From positions 23,343,806 to 23,407,805 of the forward strand of contig CM069875.1 of the NCBI GenBank assembly GCA_036172665.1: a stretch of DNA of 64,000 bases. Reading direction: 5' to 3'. Both the position numbers and the translations under genes were made by a program. The notes under the pieces are model-generated. The model had not been told where the DNA came from. It saw only the letters and a list, made by a program, of their open reading frames with translations, and did not search any database. The stretch comes from Prosopocoilus inquinatus. Lineage: Eukaryota; Arthropoda; Insecta; Coleoptera; Lucanidae. Below are positions 24,781-36,882 of the stretch, in pieces; the first letter of the stretch is position 1; each line of letters opens with the position of its first letter.

Positions 24781-26465
24781 ACTGAGTGTCCACTTTGATT
24801 ACGCACCACACGAATTTCAATGCAATTTAAATTTAAATGTAAATTCCTGCTTGCCTATCAAATATATCATAAAGTACTAAATGCCATAATGGGTAGTATT
24901 GTACATTGGCAGTACAGACGAGGTTGGAAAACTACTTTTCATCCCCTTTGTCCCCAATTCTATAAAACAATCCGTACAAATTTGGATTTCAATTTCTTTG
25001 TTCGAGCGCAAACTGGTTTAGCCTAAAAGCCAGAAATCGATTTTACAATTTGTTTTCCACGGTTGCTAGAATGGCGGTTTACCTATATTTTCAGAATTGT
25101 CGAAAATATTTCATCCTTTTCTCTCTCTGCTCTCCTTGGACTTCAAAATGGAAACTTTACTTACGAGAATATCTCAAATAAAAATGCCCAAATTTTAAAT
25201 ATAACAATATATTTGTAAAAAAAACGTAAAATTTAGTATACAAAACACTTTAAAATTTAAAATACAAAAACAAAAAAAAACAAAACGTGAAAAATCATTT
25301 TATAATTTAATTTTAATAAAGAAATATAAATATAAACAAAATCATAAAATTTAATTCCAATACAATTACGCAATTAAAAAAATAAATTAATTTTAATATG
25401 AACAATTTTTGGACGAAACAAAAGAATTAATTTATTAAACTATTAAACCAGAAATTTTACAAATAACCATAATTAATTCAGTTTAACAAAATAATTAAAC
25501 ATTAATAACTTACAACGTTAAGTAAAACAAAAAAAGCTAATTGTTCGTGAGAGCGAAGGCGAAGATTTGGTATACGTGTAAAATAAAATAAAGCTTGTTT
25601 TAAAACAAAGGAAAATTAACTTTTCTTTATGGGTAAAATGAATTATTTTTTTTACTCACCAACGTTAACTTTCACACAGTTTAATCCGATTACGATTCAG
25701 TTGATTACCAGGAAAAAAAAACAAACACCCGTGAAGTACACTAACCTCTTCGCGTAGATTAAGTTCATACCGAGGAAAACTGACTAAAAGTATTAATTTT
25801 CGACGAGGAACGAACACGCACTTTTAGCTTAGGTCAAGAAGAAGCTAAAACAGAATTCATGATTTCAACTTCCGCCAACCTTTTTATGCAGTATCCTCCC
25901 ATTTAGGTGTGATCTTTAAGCAATAACACCCTCAATGAAAAAAAAATAATTAGATTTCATATCGCAGCTTCCGCAATCTCCGAACGCTGCACAAAGTAAA
26001 ATTGCAAAATTCTCAGAAGCGCAACACTCAGGCTCTGCTAGCTAACCTTGACCCAATTATAATTACATGTCATGAATCATTGTAATAGATGGAATAATTT
26101 AATCGCAGCTTTTAATTTTTATAAAATAATAATATATTTTTTCATACCGAATCTTTACATTTGTGTTATGTATTAGCTAAGACTGCTTTTAGTATATCGG
26201 AGCTTTCAAAATTCAAATTAAAATATTAAATTCACAGATTTTTTTACTTTCACAGTTTTGATCAAACGGGCAACCTTCTAGTTGACAAACTCACCGTGCT
26301 TTAAAATTAAAACAAACAAGTACTGCTACTAATGGACATAAAATACAAGCCCGCATTCAGTACTATGCTTTTTTAAACGAAAATATCAATGGGGAAGCAA
26401 AAACTTACAATTTAAAAAAATTGTCTAAAAGATCCCTGTGGTGCATGATCAAAGTGGACACCCAG
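24781..26465. mobile_element. 1.7-kb DNA element with GTGTCCACTTTGAT terminal repeats
   Basis: The left terminus ACTGAGTGTCCACTTTGAT and ACGCACCACA (24781-24810) is matched by the reverse complement of 26436-26465 (TGGTGCATGATCAAAGTGGA then CACCCAG), with TA outside at 26466-26467 and near 24778. Tc1/mariner-like target preference is likely. I find no intact transposase inside; the interior is very A/T-rich, with a GC-richer strip at 25980-26060. Confidence 0.7.
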
Positions 26466-26586
26466 TATAAATCGATTGCAAACTAAATGAAAACAAAATC
26501 CGTTCCTGCTGTCAAACGAATACTTCAGCTGATAATTTTACATGTTGTAAACTAAATTATTTCGAAGTATGATCTCGACTGATCAA

Positions 26587-26729
26587 TTAAGGAATAAATT
26601 CTATAACTGGACTGCACTCAAAAAAGGTTGATAGTAATACTGTTTTAAAGTTCAACCTTGATAAAAGAAATAAATTTTCCGAAAGTTCGGTTGAACTTTA
26701 ACAGCCCAGTTATAGAATTGATTCCTTAA
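26587..26729. repeat. 143-bp MITE-like inverted repeat
   Basis: Arms of 24 bp: TTAAGGAATAAATTCTATAA (26587 on) and TTATAGAATTGATTCCTTAA (26710-26729), one mismatch. Secondary inner complementarity (GGTTGA...TCAACC) exists. Ends in TTAA. Confidence 0.75.
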
Positions 26730-28550
26730 TAATTTCTGCATGCACTTTGACAGAAATAAAAATCTGACGTATTAAAAAAATAATGACCGTTAATGAAATG
26801 AAAGAATCGTAACGGTAAGGTTGAAGAAAATTAAATAATCGAAAACATTTACATTTTTCAAACGCTCGTGTTTATTAGTGATACCAACAAAAAAAGTTAT
26901 CCTAACTCAACTACTAAAGTGCAATAAGATCGTATAGGGATTTTATATATATGTAAAATTGATCGAATTTCTAACTAATAAAAACAAGAAAATTTAATCT
27001 TCTAGTTTGGCGTTTTACATTTTGATCAATTCGACAAACAGATAGCACAGCTCATTTTACAAAGCTTATAAACGTTTGCAACCATTTCACTGGTCCCTAG
27101 AAAGACACTAACGACCAATTTTTTTGCTCGAGTCCATGCCTGACGTGTAACTTTCCTTTTTGACTTCTGTAACCTTGGAGAGGTTGTCGGCATAATTAAT
27201 GTATATCCTTGTTATTCCTTAATTTCCAAATTGGGTTACTCGAAACTGCCTTTGTCCCAACTGTGCCCAGGAGAGTTATTTACAACTCCCGCAGATCTTC
27301 CCTTTAACTTGTACAGTAGTGATCAAATAAATCAAGGCCAATTTTGTGACTGTTACTACCACTGTCCATATGGTCACGGTTAGCTTGCAGCAACTTCGAT
27401 TATGATGATCGTAACTGTACTTATATACATTTTACAATTTCTTCGGTACACATAGTTGAGAATTGCTTACTATTTTGTGCCAATCTGCAGTATATTAAAA
27501 ATTAACAAGTATAATTTACATGAGTAAATTATAATTTTATGAAACTTTCTTATAGCTCATTAAAATCAAATCGCTTCCTTCCTAATCGATTCAAAAGACA
27601 AAAACTAATGTATAAACTCTATTACTTACAATTTTAACTTCCAACTAAAAAGGACACACAAACTTTTATTCGCTGCTTACACTCTCAGCAAACTCTCAGT
27701 GATACGAAACGAATACAGGTTGAACTTGTGTTAAACTAACTGGGAACAGTAGCAATTTAGCAAGCCTTGAAAATACACGCTTTTTGTATATAATTTGTTC
27801 GTAAAACGCGCCATTTTGTCGCGATATATGGAACAAATGGAGTGGCAATTTTAAGTCTGTCCTTTTAAATTAATTAATCAGTTATAGATAGTAAATAATT
27901 TCCACGCTTCACTTACCAAAAACTTCTTTAAGTGGTATTGCATGTAAATTGTTCGTGAAAGCTTTCTTTTTAAAAAAGAGATATTTAATTTTCGTGTTAA
28001 ATGAAGCGTGGGACGAACCTCTTTCCAAAGACAAAGACAAAATTAACTACTATACAAATTTTAACGTTACTCGTTCTTATTCCACGATTTTGCTTATGAA
28101 AATGTATATTTATTATAATATTTACACTATGTATTATTAAGATGTGCTTTCAAAATTTATTTTTATATTTTAAATGAATTTTAGAATGTTCTATATCTAT
28201 ACACTTATATAAACATGTTCGTAATGTGAAATATTTAATAAAATGTTTATACTAAGATATGTATTTTTATTATTTTGTTCACACCGAATAAAAGTCGAAA
28301 TAAAGTGTCACGGTTTGAAAACTTATTGCAATATTTTCCCATGTTGTACATCCTGTTTATCGTCTGGAAACAAAGGAAAGGCAAGGTTTTTATCTTTGTT
28401 GTTTACCAAGATTTCACAATATTGCACAATCGTGGCCTCACATTATTATCACTATTGTACTGGGTGATACAAAATTAAGTGTCCGAACCGGCAACCACAG
28501 GTAGTACCTAGACAGAAAAAGAACGCTTAGAAGAAGTCTATATACTTAGG
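26730..28550. other. AT-rich region, nothing recognised
   Basis: No supported gene or repeat boundary. Confidence 0.5.
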
Positions 28551-28555
28551 GGATC

Positions 28556-28845
28556 CAGTATCCATAGTTTTTGAGATAAAATGCATTGATGATTCAAATA
28601 TAAATTGGTTGATGGGTACCAGTACAACTGTATTCGTTACAAGAGCAATGAACTGGAATGAAACGAAACACTAGCGTTTACCTTGAAATGAAACTTAAAA
28701 CGGTTTTATTTATGGGTTTCTGCGGAAAAAATGTATAATACGCAATTCATTCACTTGAATTTCGGACTAGTGTATACGTAAGAAAGAATCATGATTTCCA
28801 CTTTGGATTCAAAGGAGTGATGAAGGAGTGATTTGTGATCTACAA
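28556..28845. repeat. Dispersed repeat, copy 2 (empty site for the 7.4-8.2 kb insert)
   Basis: Continuous across the point where copy 1 (7195-7420 plus 8238-8300) is interrupted: GACTAGTGTATACGTAAGAA here corresponds to GACTTGTGCATAT at 7408-7420 joined to ATATGTACGTAAGAA at 8238 on. No coding frame. Confidence 0.8.
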
Positions 28846-29049
28846 AATATTAGATCCGTTTCACTAATTCTTTCGTCAGGCGTTTACCAGCCGACAACAA
28901 TCCCGCTTCGTTTATATGTTCTTTTTTTTCCTTATACGATTTGCATTTCCATAGCTGTTGTTTATTAACTCTTCGGTGACCAAGCTTTGAAAAATAACAT
29001 GAAAGGCCAGGAAAGAAACTGAATTACCCCAACGAATTCAGTCACTTTA

Positions 29050-30700
29050 TATGTGAATTTATACATAAATTGACGGAAAAATACGATGATGAAGAAACGT
29101 CTGCATCACGTAGTAATCCACCTCCCCATTTTGACTACACCATTTCTCCAAGTCTTGGATGAAGACCTTGGCTCATCCGTGATATTCGTTACAACTTTCC
29201 TGCCATTTCCTGTACAGATCCTTTCTGGCCAAGGTCTTCCCTTCGTGCCCTTCCTCGTATAATCCCTTTCTCTCTTCTATTTCTGTTAAGAAGGGGGAGT
29301 CGCGGCCGTCCTGTACGCAGACACCATCGCCACCCTCACTGCTGCCAGCCTATTAATTCTTTCTAACATCTATGTGTGATATGCATATTTCATTGCATTT
29401 TTCCAAATCGGGGCTGCATAGAGTATTGTTGCGGAGACCGCTGATGCCAACAGTTTCCTCTTTTTGGTCTTTGGACCTCTCACGTTCAACTTCAAACTGG
29501 CAAGGGCCATATAGGCCTTGTGGGCCCTCGTGACAGTCTCCTTCACGTCAGTAGTCATCTTCTAATCCCTGTCTACATGTACTCCCAGGCATCTCACATC
29601 TTCACTTGAAGTTGGACGATGTCCCCTCTGCGTCATCGCTCTTCATGCTCATTCGCGCCAGGTTTCTCTTGTCTGCCAGAATCAGTACTTCCGTTTTGTT
29701 ACCAGCCATAGCCAGCTACATTTTCCCCAATTCCTGCTGGACTTTTTCCACGGTGAGCTGTACCCTGTCCTCCAACAGACCCACCGTTCCGACAGACACT
29801 ACCACGGCCAGGTCAACTGCGTATCCGTTGGTGGTCACACCTTGTACCATCTCTAATTCGAGGATCCTGTTGTACATCAAATTCGATAAATTCAAATTTC
29901 AAATCCCCAGCACGGATCGCTGAACGACCCCGCAAATAACTCAATCCGTGAGATACGACCCGATCATGCTTTTTAACCCATCTGTGAATAGCAGTCATAA
30001 TCTACCTTTACGAGGCCGTGTTGCACGCGTTTCTCACGTCTAAGGCTGTAAAGATACAGTAGTACCTCTTTTTATTGGCCGTGCTTCTCACCTTTTCGAC
30101 GATCCATTGCACCTGTTTTAGCACGCTGATCGTCGATTTTCCGATCCGGAACCTGTACTGTCTTTTATTCAAAGCACCTTTCGCCTCCATCTCCTTGTTC
30201 ACTCAAGGGGGCATTTCTTGTGGGGTCGGTCTCTTTCATATCTCCCATTACCTTTCGTTTGCCTCCGAAAACAACTTCTTGGCATGCTTACTGATCTCCT
30301 CATAACCAAGCGTGCTGCGCCTCCCAATGAGAGCTTACGGGTGACAATTTTATAGGCCTTCCCCCAAATGTCATTGTTTAGCTGATTCCTCAGTTCGTTC
30401 CAGCATTCAGCCTTACGTTTTGTAATAGCTTTCTTAAAGCTCAGTTTGGTAGACTCGTACGGAAACCATGTCAGTGTGCGTTCCTCGTTTTCGTTTGCAG
30501 TACGATGTAGTCGGGTGGCCCTTCTCCTCAGGGCCACGCATCGCCTGCGCACCTCGGCGCACGAATTCATTCCACAAGTATGCCAGGACTCTCCTAGTGC
30601 CCCCTTTTTTTCGGGGGGCGGGGGGGCTTCCTGCTTTTTACAGACTTTCATCTTCCTCTAGAAAAGCCTTTGGGTTCGTGACCGGAGTTATTTCCATTGC
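29050..30700 (-). mobile_element. R1-clade non-LTR retrotransposon, reverse-transcriptase region, degenerate
   Basis: Reading leftwards on the minus strand in broken frames: an acidic/basic linker (30651-30199), an RT core start (KRQYRFRIGKSTISVLKQVQ near 30160, TALDVRNACNTAS near 30010), a catalytic-loop region near 29830 with TNGYAVDLAVVVSVGTVG, then ETVTRAHKAYMALASLKL and VSATILYAAPIW (29558-29370), followed by INRLAAVRVAMVSAYRT (about 29350). The YADD catalytic box reads YAVD, and there are many frameshifts and stops. It is a pseudogene of the same clade as 13.1-13.8 kb. Confidence 0.85.
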
Positions 30701-30789
30701 CTTCTAACCTCGTCTCGCCCTATCGGTAGCTTCAATGCATTTCTGAAAGTCGGGCGCGCGCCACTACCCGCCCTGTGTCCTGCGGTTTC

Positions 30790-31205
30790 GTTGGAATAAC
30801 AAAGCTATGAATTGATGAAACGATAGATCGATGATTCTATGAGTTGATAAAGTAACGAATTCTTGAAATAATGAATTAATGAAGTTGTGTATCGATAGAT
30901 TAATAAAGTAATGGATCGATGAAGCAATGGATCAAGAAAACAATAGATCAAGGAATCCATTGACTGATGGAACGATGAATCAAATGATAAATTAAGCAAT
31001 ATATCGATCTAGCGAATAATCGATGAAGCTGTGACCCGATGAATCGATGATCTGATGAATCAATGGATAATGAAGCGTTGGAAAGAAGTGATAATTCGAT
31101 AAAATGAAGAATAAATGAAGCGATGAATAATTGATGACGCGATGGATCGATGAAACGATATATCGATTTAAGAATTTACCGATAATGCGATGATAGATAC
31201 AAATC
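30790..31205. repeat. Degenerate GATGAA/CGATGAATC simple repeat
   Basis: About 400 bp of imperfect repetition of ATCGATGAA, GATGAATCA and GATGAAGC words on the plus strand. On the minus strand it yields artefactual Ile/Tyr/His-rich frames (30999-30805, 31207-30992). Confidence 0.85.
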
Positions 31206-31730
31206 ACTTAAATATTTTCGAGCAATAATGTTTGGAGAATTTTAACTGACGGTTTTGTAGATGTAGAACCATCGCGCAGGGAGGTTGTTTATGCACAATT
31301 CAGATGCAAATTTATTCAGTTATAAAAGCAAACCTTCAATAATTTAAAATGTAAAGAAAATAATTAAATTATTTTATAAGAAGCGTATTTGTGAAAGTTC
31401 TTTAAAGGATTAAATAGAAAATTTTAATTTTCAATTCACAATTTAAGAAAATATTTATAATACGTATGTACATTTGGAGTATCTCAGTTACCCACCATGG
31501 GCACCGAAGGGTTAACGTTTATCAGTTTTTGCATCGAGAAGAAGAATAATAATAAATTTATAATTAACGGTAATAAAATATGAAATTGAACCAAACAAGA
31601 AATAACATATAATTAACAAACATAATAATAACAACATAGAATCGTTTAACATAAAGACATTTCATTCTTTAAGTGGAATTAACTGAAACTTCGTAAATCA
31701 TCAAAACCGATTTTCTCATTCCAAATGAAC
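31206..31730. other. 3' flank of the four-repeat channel gene
   Basis: Minus-strand transcription ends here. A TTTATT on the plus strand near 31311-31316 (AATAAA on the transcript strand) is a possible polyadenylation signal about 420 nt after the stop codon. The first 30-100 nt after the stop show no consensus hexamer that I can pick out. Confidence 0.35.
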
Positions 31731-32291
31731 TCAAACATGCGATTCTGCATGACCTTTATAACCACATTCTGTTGCCCTGCTTTTAAGTTCTTCTGCGCTT
31801 GCAGGAAACCATTCCAATAAATACTCCCATATATTTCGCTTTAGCAACAAAGCTTCAACGGTAGTTATGGCTCTGTAAGTCATTTTATACGGGACACCAT
31901 ATAAACCCGCTTCCATACCAAATGACATATTAGTTTGCAACACAAAAGCAAGATACTCATTGGTACCTTGGTTGTCATACGCACCCACTTCACCATTGTG
32001 TATGAAGAACATGCAACTGTCAACATCACCTCTTTCTACAATGGTATTATCCGGCAAGTAAATGCGGCGTTCTAAAAACGTAACCAGTTGTTTTATGAAA
32101 TCCTTGTGCGTTTTCTCGAAGAGGGTGTGCGATTCCAAATGGTAACCGTACAGGTGATACATTATGTCTTGTTTTAAATAGCTAGGGGCATTCACGATCA
32201 TCGTAGGCATCCGTACGCCAAAATCTCTTTTCCACAGTTGCAGAAGGTAAGTCCAAGTGTTCTCCACGATTATTGGAGAAAGGTGATGATT
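31731..32291 (-). CDS. Four-repeat channel exon 9: C-linker, CNBD IV and C-terminus
   Basis: After TTTTTTTAG: NHHLSPIIVENTWTYLLQLW and KRDFGVRMPTM (C-linker), YLKQDIMYHLYGYHLESHTL, then CNBD IV (RRIYLPDNTIVERGDVDSCM, FFIHNGEVGAYDN, SFGMEAGLYGVPYK, MTYRAITTVEALLLKRNIW). The cassette retains FG, a Glu one position later, and the Arg of YRA, making this the least eroded nucleotide site with III. A TGA stop follows GHAESHV (31733-31731). Confidence 0.78.
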   Translation of the reverse strand, partial: NHHLSPIIVENTWTYLLQLWKRDFGVRMPTMIVNAPSYLKQDIMYHLYGYHLESHTLFEKTHKDFIKQLVTFLERRIYLPDNTIVERGDVDSCMFFIHNGEVGAYDNQGTNEYLAFVLQTNMSFGMEAGLYGVPYKMTYRAITTVEALLLKRNIWEYLLEWFPASAEELKSRATECGYKGHAESHV

Positions 32292-32342
32292 CTAAAAAAA
32301 TTGATAAACATTTCAAGAAACAATCAAAATCATAAAACCTAC

Positions 32343-32667
32343 GCGTAAGTACTTCATAAGTCTAAGAACCTTATACTGGAATGCGAAAAGAACATTGTTT
32401 TCAACGAGGACAATGTTGGTGTACCCAGTAGATAAAGTCACTACGACAAACTGGCATAAAATCGCTATTACGATCGACGCAAGTACTTCCAAAAGAGTCG
32501 AAGGTATAACATCTCTAAATCCACTGTTCGTAAGCAGATTAAAAACATAGGAGTACCCGTAAATAGCTGAATCACTCAAATCAGCTGTAATCTTAAGATC
32601 AACTGGGTGATTTTCGTCGTCGAGCACTGTTTTCTTACACTTATGTTTAAAGCATGCGGCGAGAAAC
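32343..32667 (-). CDS. Four-repeat channel exon 8: pore and S6 of repeat IV
   Basis: After TTTCTTAG: FLAACFKHKCKKTVLDDENH (turret), pore YSYVFNLLTNSGFRDVIPS, S6 (LLEVLASIVIAILCQFVVVT) and the start of the C-linker (FQYKVLRLMKYLR). This is the only repeat whose filter keeps a Gly-Phe pair (SGFRD), closest to a GFGD-type filter but with Arg in place of the second Gly. Ends phase 0 at the donor GTAGGT; intron 8 is 51 nt. Confidence 0.75.
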
Positions 32668-32718
32668 CTAAGAAATAATAACGTATAAAATGGTTTTTTA
32701 TTTACATAGTATACATAC

Positions 32719-33324
32719 CAAAAACTGGATATGATTTGTATCTCAAAAAATGCCCAATAGATGAGATTGATCCAGGCAAGGGTCGTTGTAACATTTAAAT
32801 TATGTTTGCAATAATTGTAATACCTCTGGAAATAAATAATGCGCAAAATCCGATTACAAGTTCCCAATTTTGTGTATTTGTCAAAAAAACACCGTAAAAT
32901 TGCTTCTATGGGTAGATTTGTTAGCACGTGTAAGATCAAATCTGTTCTTAAGTAACGCATAAAAATTTTCTTAGGATCTTTCACTTGTAATCCAGTATCT
33001 ATGTCTATATAATACAGCATCATTGAAAGAAATATTTTGAACAGGAAGAGTATGTCTATAACATATATAAAGGCCGACATAATTGAATAGCTGTGAGAAC
33101 TTATATTGATGCATAGATTTGCCATGATCACTATACTTGAAATAGGAGCTATGTGGACGTTTAAAACATAATTAAATATTTGATACCATTTACCATCAAA
33201 TTTGATATACTCATTCAACTTCTGAACGAAGTTTGTGTACTTGGTTCTTTTCTTATTAACGAACTGGACGTGATCTTCGGTAAGGTTACTTTTCCTATTT
33301 TCCAGGTATTCTATGTTTAGCAAA
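32719..33324 (-). CDS. Four-repeat channel exon 7: S1-S5 of repeat IV
   Basis: The acceptor GTGTTTCTTAG leaves one base before the frame, complementing the two bases left by exon 6 (Arg). Reads LLNIEYLENRKSNLTEDHVQ, pre-S1 KFDGKWYQIFNYVLNVHIAP, S2 (IMSAFIYVIDILFLFKIFLS), YYIDIDTGLQVKDPKKIF, S3 (TDLILHVLTNLPIEAILRCF), S4-like NRILRIIYFQRYYNY and S5. No ATG precedes S1, which argues against a separate gene. The exon ends at SSF-W; the donor GTATGT begins a 51-nt, in-frame intron that an ORF scan would translate. Confidence 0.75.
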
Positions 33325-34001
33325 CTAAGAAACACAAAATTAGTTTATATCGCAGCGAAGCCAATCACATTAATATCCGCTTATACAGTGCATTTTTTTT
33401 TAACTATGACCGTAGGGATTTATGTGCTAAAAATTTTATCTCGTGTTAACTGATGTTTTGCTCAAATCTCAGTTTCTAATAATCAATTACATAATTTATT
33501 ACAAATTACACATTCCCAGAGTAACATATGCATCATTAATTTAATGTTTTGAAATAAAATTCCTGGAAAAAAGCGTCGAGTAACTATAAAATCGGTTAAG
33601 TTTCAAAATTGGGATTTGACTTAATTACTTTTGATAATGGAATTTATTCTGAAACATGTCAGCTAGTCAACCTTTGTTCTTGTGATGACCGATGAATAAA
33701 TATATTTTGAAACGAATTTTATTAAAAAATTTTTAATAGTCACTAATACCATAAATAATCCAATCGTATTAATTTAATTATTTTAATACTAAAAGTTGAA
33801 ATTTATTGATTGAACAGGCTAACGTCAGTAGGAAATTATTCACCACTTATTGACTGTCGCCTAAGGGAGAGCGCATACAGAGAAGACATGGTGCGGACAT
33901 CTGGCGAAGACGTGGCGTTGTGAAATATTTTTTTTGATGTTAAATATCGGCAAGTTACACAAAAATTAGATCACCTTCGTCAGTGAGTCCGAAAACAAAT
34001 A

Positions 34002-35639
34002 CTGACTGACAAAAGTAAAAGAACACCGAGAATTAATTATTATTTTTCAAGAAATTTTATATGAGTTGTGGGTGAAAATACACACAAAATAAAGAGTGAT
34101 TTAAGTTTTATCTCTATTTCTTCAGTAGTCCAGCAATTTTTTTTAACCTTTTATGCTGAAGAAGAAGTTGGCGCAATATGTGGGGTCAGTTGATGATTTA
34201 TGTCTCTTTGACATGTTTGGCGTATTGTTTAAAATGCACAGAATTCGTCGGCGTCCCAATTTTAGAAAATTAATTGATCTTAGGCGTGTTCGAATGGTGC
34301 GCCTTCGAGAAGGGGGTTTATCTTTTCGCCAAATTGCAGCCCATTTAAGCAGAACGTTATCAGCCTGGGCGAATTGTTATCACTAGCCAACGTTAAGGGC
34401 GGCCCCGACAAACAACAGCACGATAAGAACGTCACCTAAGACTACTGGCTGTGAGAGACCGTTTCTCGACCACCCGTTCGATTGCAGAGTAATGGTTTGG
34501 AGAAGAAAGCAGGAGGGTAACCACTAGAACCGTCTGCAGGCGAATAAAATCTTTTGGACCGCACTTTGTGTTACCAATCACGCTGATCACAATAGTCAAC
34601 GATTAGTGTGGTGCCTAGAAAGATTTACAGTCGGATGAAGAACGGTATCATTTGGTCTTTAGTGACGAATCCTGATTTTGCTTGGGTATGAGCGATGGTC
34701 AGATAAGAGTTAGGAGACGACGTGGAGAACTGTGATATCCAGAGTTTTTCGTAGAACGCCATGTGAACCAAAGTTTTGAACAATGGTTTGGAGAAGAAGC
34801 CAGGAGGGTAACCACTAGAATCGTCTACAGGCGAATAAAATCTTTTGGGCCGCACTTTGTGTTACCACTTACCGCTGATCACAAAAGGCAACGGTTAGTG
34901 TTGTGCCGAGAAAGATTACAGCAGGATGAAGAACGGCATTAGGTGGTTTTTGGTGACGAATCCTGATTTTGCTTGGGTGTGAGTGATGGTCAGATAAGAG
35001 TTAGGAGACTACGCGCGACGTGGAGAACGGCGACATCCACAGTTTTTCATGGAACGCCCTGTGAATCAAACTGTTGGAGTTATGGTGTTGGGGGCAACTA
35101 AGTTTGGTAGTAGATCACCCTTGGTGTTCGTTATTGGTACCAGGGAATGCTCAACGGTACGTTGCGAATATTATAGAGCCTCATCTTTTTCCGTATCTTC
35201 ACACTTTACCTTTGTCTCCAGCATATTGTCAAGGGTTACTATGGCTTGTTTTGAAGAAGCTGAAGTCACCCGTCTTCCTTGGCCTCCAAGATCTCCTGAC
35301 CTATCCCCTGTCGACCATTATTACCGGCAGACGACTGGGCCAGTTACATCGTCCTCCACAGCCAAACCAAATCCAACAACCAAATACAACCCCAAAATAC
35401 ACCAAATACAGGTACCCCAAGAGGAAATTAATAACCTCATCAACTCAGTGCCACAACGTGTTAGGGAATGCATAGAGCACCATGGCGGGGCGACTCATTA
35501 TTAATTTTAACTTCTGAATTGTTCTTTTGTTTTGTTTCAATTGTTGATCGTTTACTTATTTTGACCATTTAAATATAATATATAAAATCAGTTCAATTGA
35601 ATGATTACTTCTTGGTGTTCTTTTACATTTGTCAGTCGG
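34002..35639 (+). mobile_element. Tc1-like transposon, inactivated, inside the channel intron
   Basis: TIRs: CTGACTGACAAAAGTAAAAG then AACACC (34002-34027) versus the reverse complement of 35614-35639, with TA on both sides (34000-34001, 35640-35641). Transposase fragments on the plus strand: an N-terminal HTH at about 34240-34375 (LRRVRMVRLREGGLSFRQIA), a first catalytic Asp region (GDES) near 34960, and a C-terminal part (WPPRSPDLSPVDH) near 35280-35320. Multiple frameshifts break it, the middle DNARPH-like motif is not found, and the catalytic region is internally duplicated. Confidence 0.85.
34491..35070 (+). repeat. Internal tandem duplication (~292 bp) within the Tc1-like element
   Basis: Copies start at 34491 and 34783 (AATGGTTTGGAGAAGAA) and share GGGTAACCACTAGAA, GGCGAATAAAATCTTTTGG, GCACTTTGTGTTACCA, GACGAATCCTGATTTTGCTT and TGGTCAGATAAGAGTTAGGA. 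The duplication arose within an element already lacking an intact frame, or destroyed it. Confidence 0.85.
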
Positions 35640-35716
35640 TATATTTAGATACAAATTCGGGTCGCATAACTTTATACCTTTTCCGTTTGCTTTAAATCAT
35701 ATCTTCATCTTCGCTA

Positions 35717-36882
35717 GAGACCCTCTAGTTAGAGTCTGGCAGAGTCAGCCATTTTTCAGTAAAAAAAGTCCCTTCAATGTTAAATTAACAATACTTTCTA
35801 ACTTTACTTGCTTTTTGAAAGCCGCTTTCCAATTGCCAAAATGAGCTACTCAGAGCTCCTCCGAACTTCTCCAACATGTTCCAATTGTAGGGTGCGGAAC
35901 GCACTTGAACTTACCTTTTTTACTTTCCCCCGTCCCCTCAGGCATCTGTGTCTATGACTACTCATTTATCTTGGAAGTGTAGTTCGGATCAGAGGAGTTA
36001 AGATTAACTCAGGTGTTTGAAATTCGTAATTGGAAAGCGGCTATAATCAAGTTTTAGCAAAGAAAAGTGCCGTCAGTGTCGAGTTGACAATATTATCTAA
36101 CCTTGCTTGTTTATTTTCAATGTCAAATTCAAGAATTGTCGCCAAACTGCAATTCAATTCTTTCTTATGATTGGCTAAATAGACTGATGGCCAGTGGACT
36201 TTTTTGACAAAGGGTTTTATACCGGCTGAAATTTTTTATGAAGATACTTGATTCATAGCTATAAAAGAAATTGATGATCTGGCGGAAAAACTCCGGTCGT
36301 TAAGTACAATCTTTTTTTTGAAATTTCAACAAAAGTAAATAGCTAAGGTAAGATGAAGTATACCTTTTGAAACTTTAACGTATCAAATCTGATACTTTTC
36401 TGAGTGATACAAAAAATTGACAAACCTCTTAGTTGGGTTTAACTTGCTGTCAGACGATTGAAAAGTTGAGCTCTTAAGGTTAAATTCAAAATGTGTTATG
36501 CCGCCTATCAATTACGTAGGACACTCGTGATGCCATAATAGTAAAAGTTGAAAAACCAAGTGATTTGGATAAAGCCATCATTGTGAAAAGTGTTCAAGAA
36601 TTTTTCACATGGGTGGAACGGAGAGGAGGTTATGCAGATGCGCGTGTGTAAGACAGAGAGATTTTTAAATAGTTTTTAATGCACTTATGCCCGGAATTGC
36701 CTCGCCAAAACGTCGATTTCCGTTTTAGACATGTATTAAGTATCTTTTTAATAAATTTCAGCTGGTATAAAACACTGTCAAAAAGTCCACTAGCTCTCAG
36801 TCTAAAAGTACCTTTTGCTGAAAAATGGCGGAACCAATTAGAAATGCATGCCATTCTGCCACACTCTTACTAGAGGGTCTTC
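35717..36882. mobile_element. 1.17-kb TIR element in the channel intron
   Basis: Ends: GACCCTCTAGTTAGAGTCTG then GCAGA (35719-35743), and the reverse complement of TCTGCCACACTCTTACTAGA then GGGTC (36855-36879). Subterminal sequences (CCATTTTTCAG/CTGAAAAATGG; AAAGCCGCTTTCCAATT/AATTGGAAAGCGGCT) are also inverted. No transposase was found, so it is a non-autonomous DNA element. Confidence 0.75.

Noticed and set aside
30784..31205. CRISPR-like or satellite array
   Set aside because: Units are degenerate with no fixed period or spacers.
30805..31207. Minus-strand frames rich in Ile, Tyr, His and Ser
   Set aside because: Translation of degenerate GATGAA-type simple sequence.
32313..33335. Repeat IV as an independent gene starting at 33335
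   Set aside because: The codon there is GTG inside a splice acceptor, and no ATG precedes S1; the phase matches exon 6.
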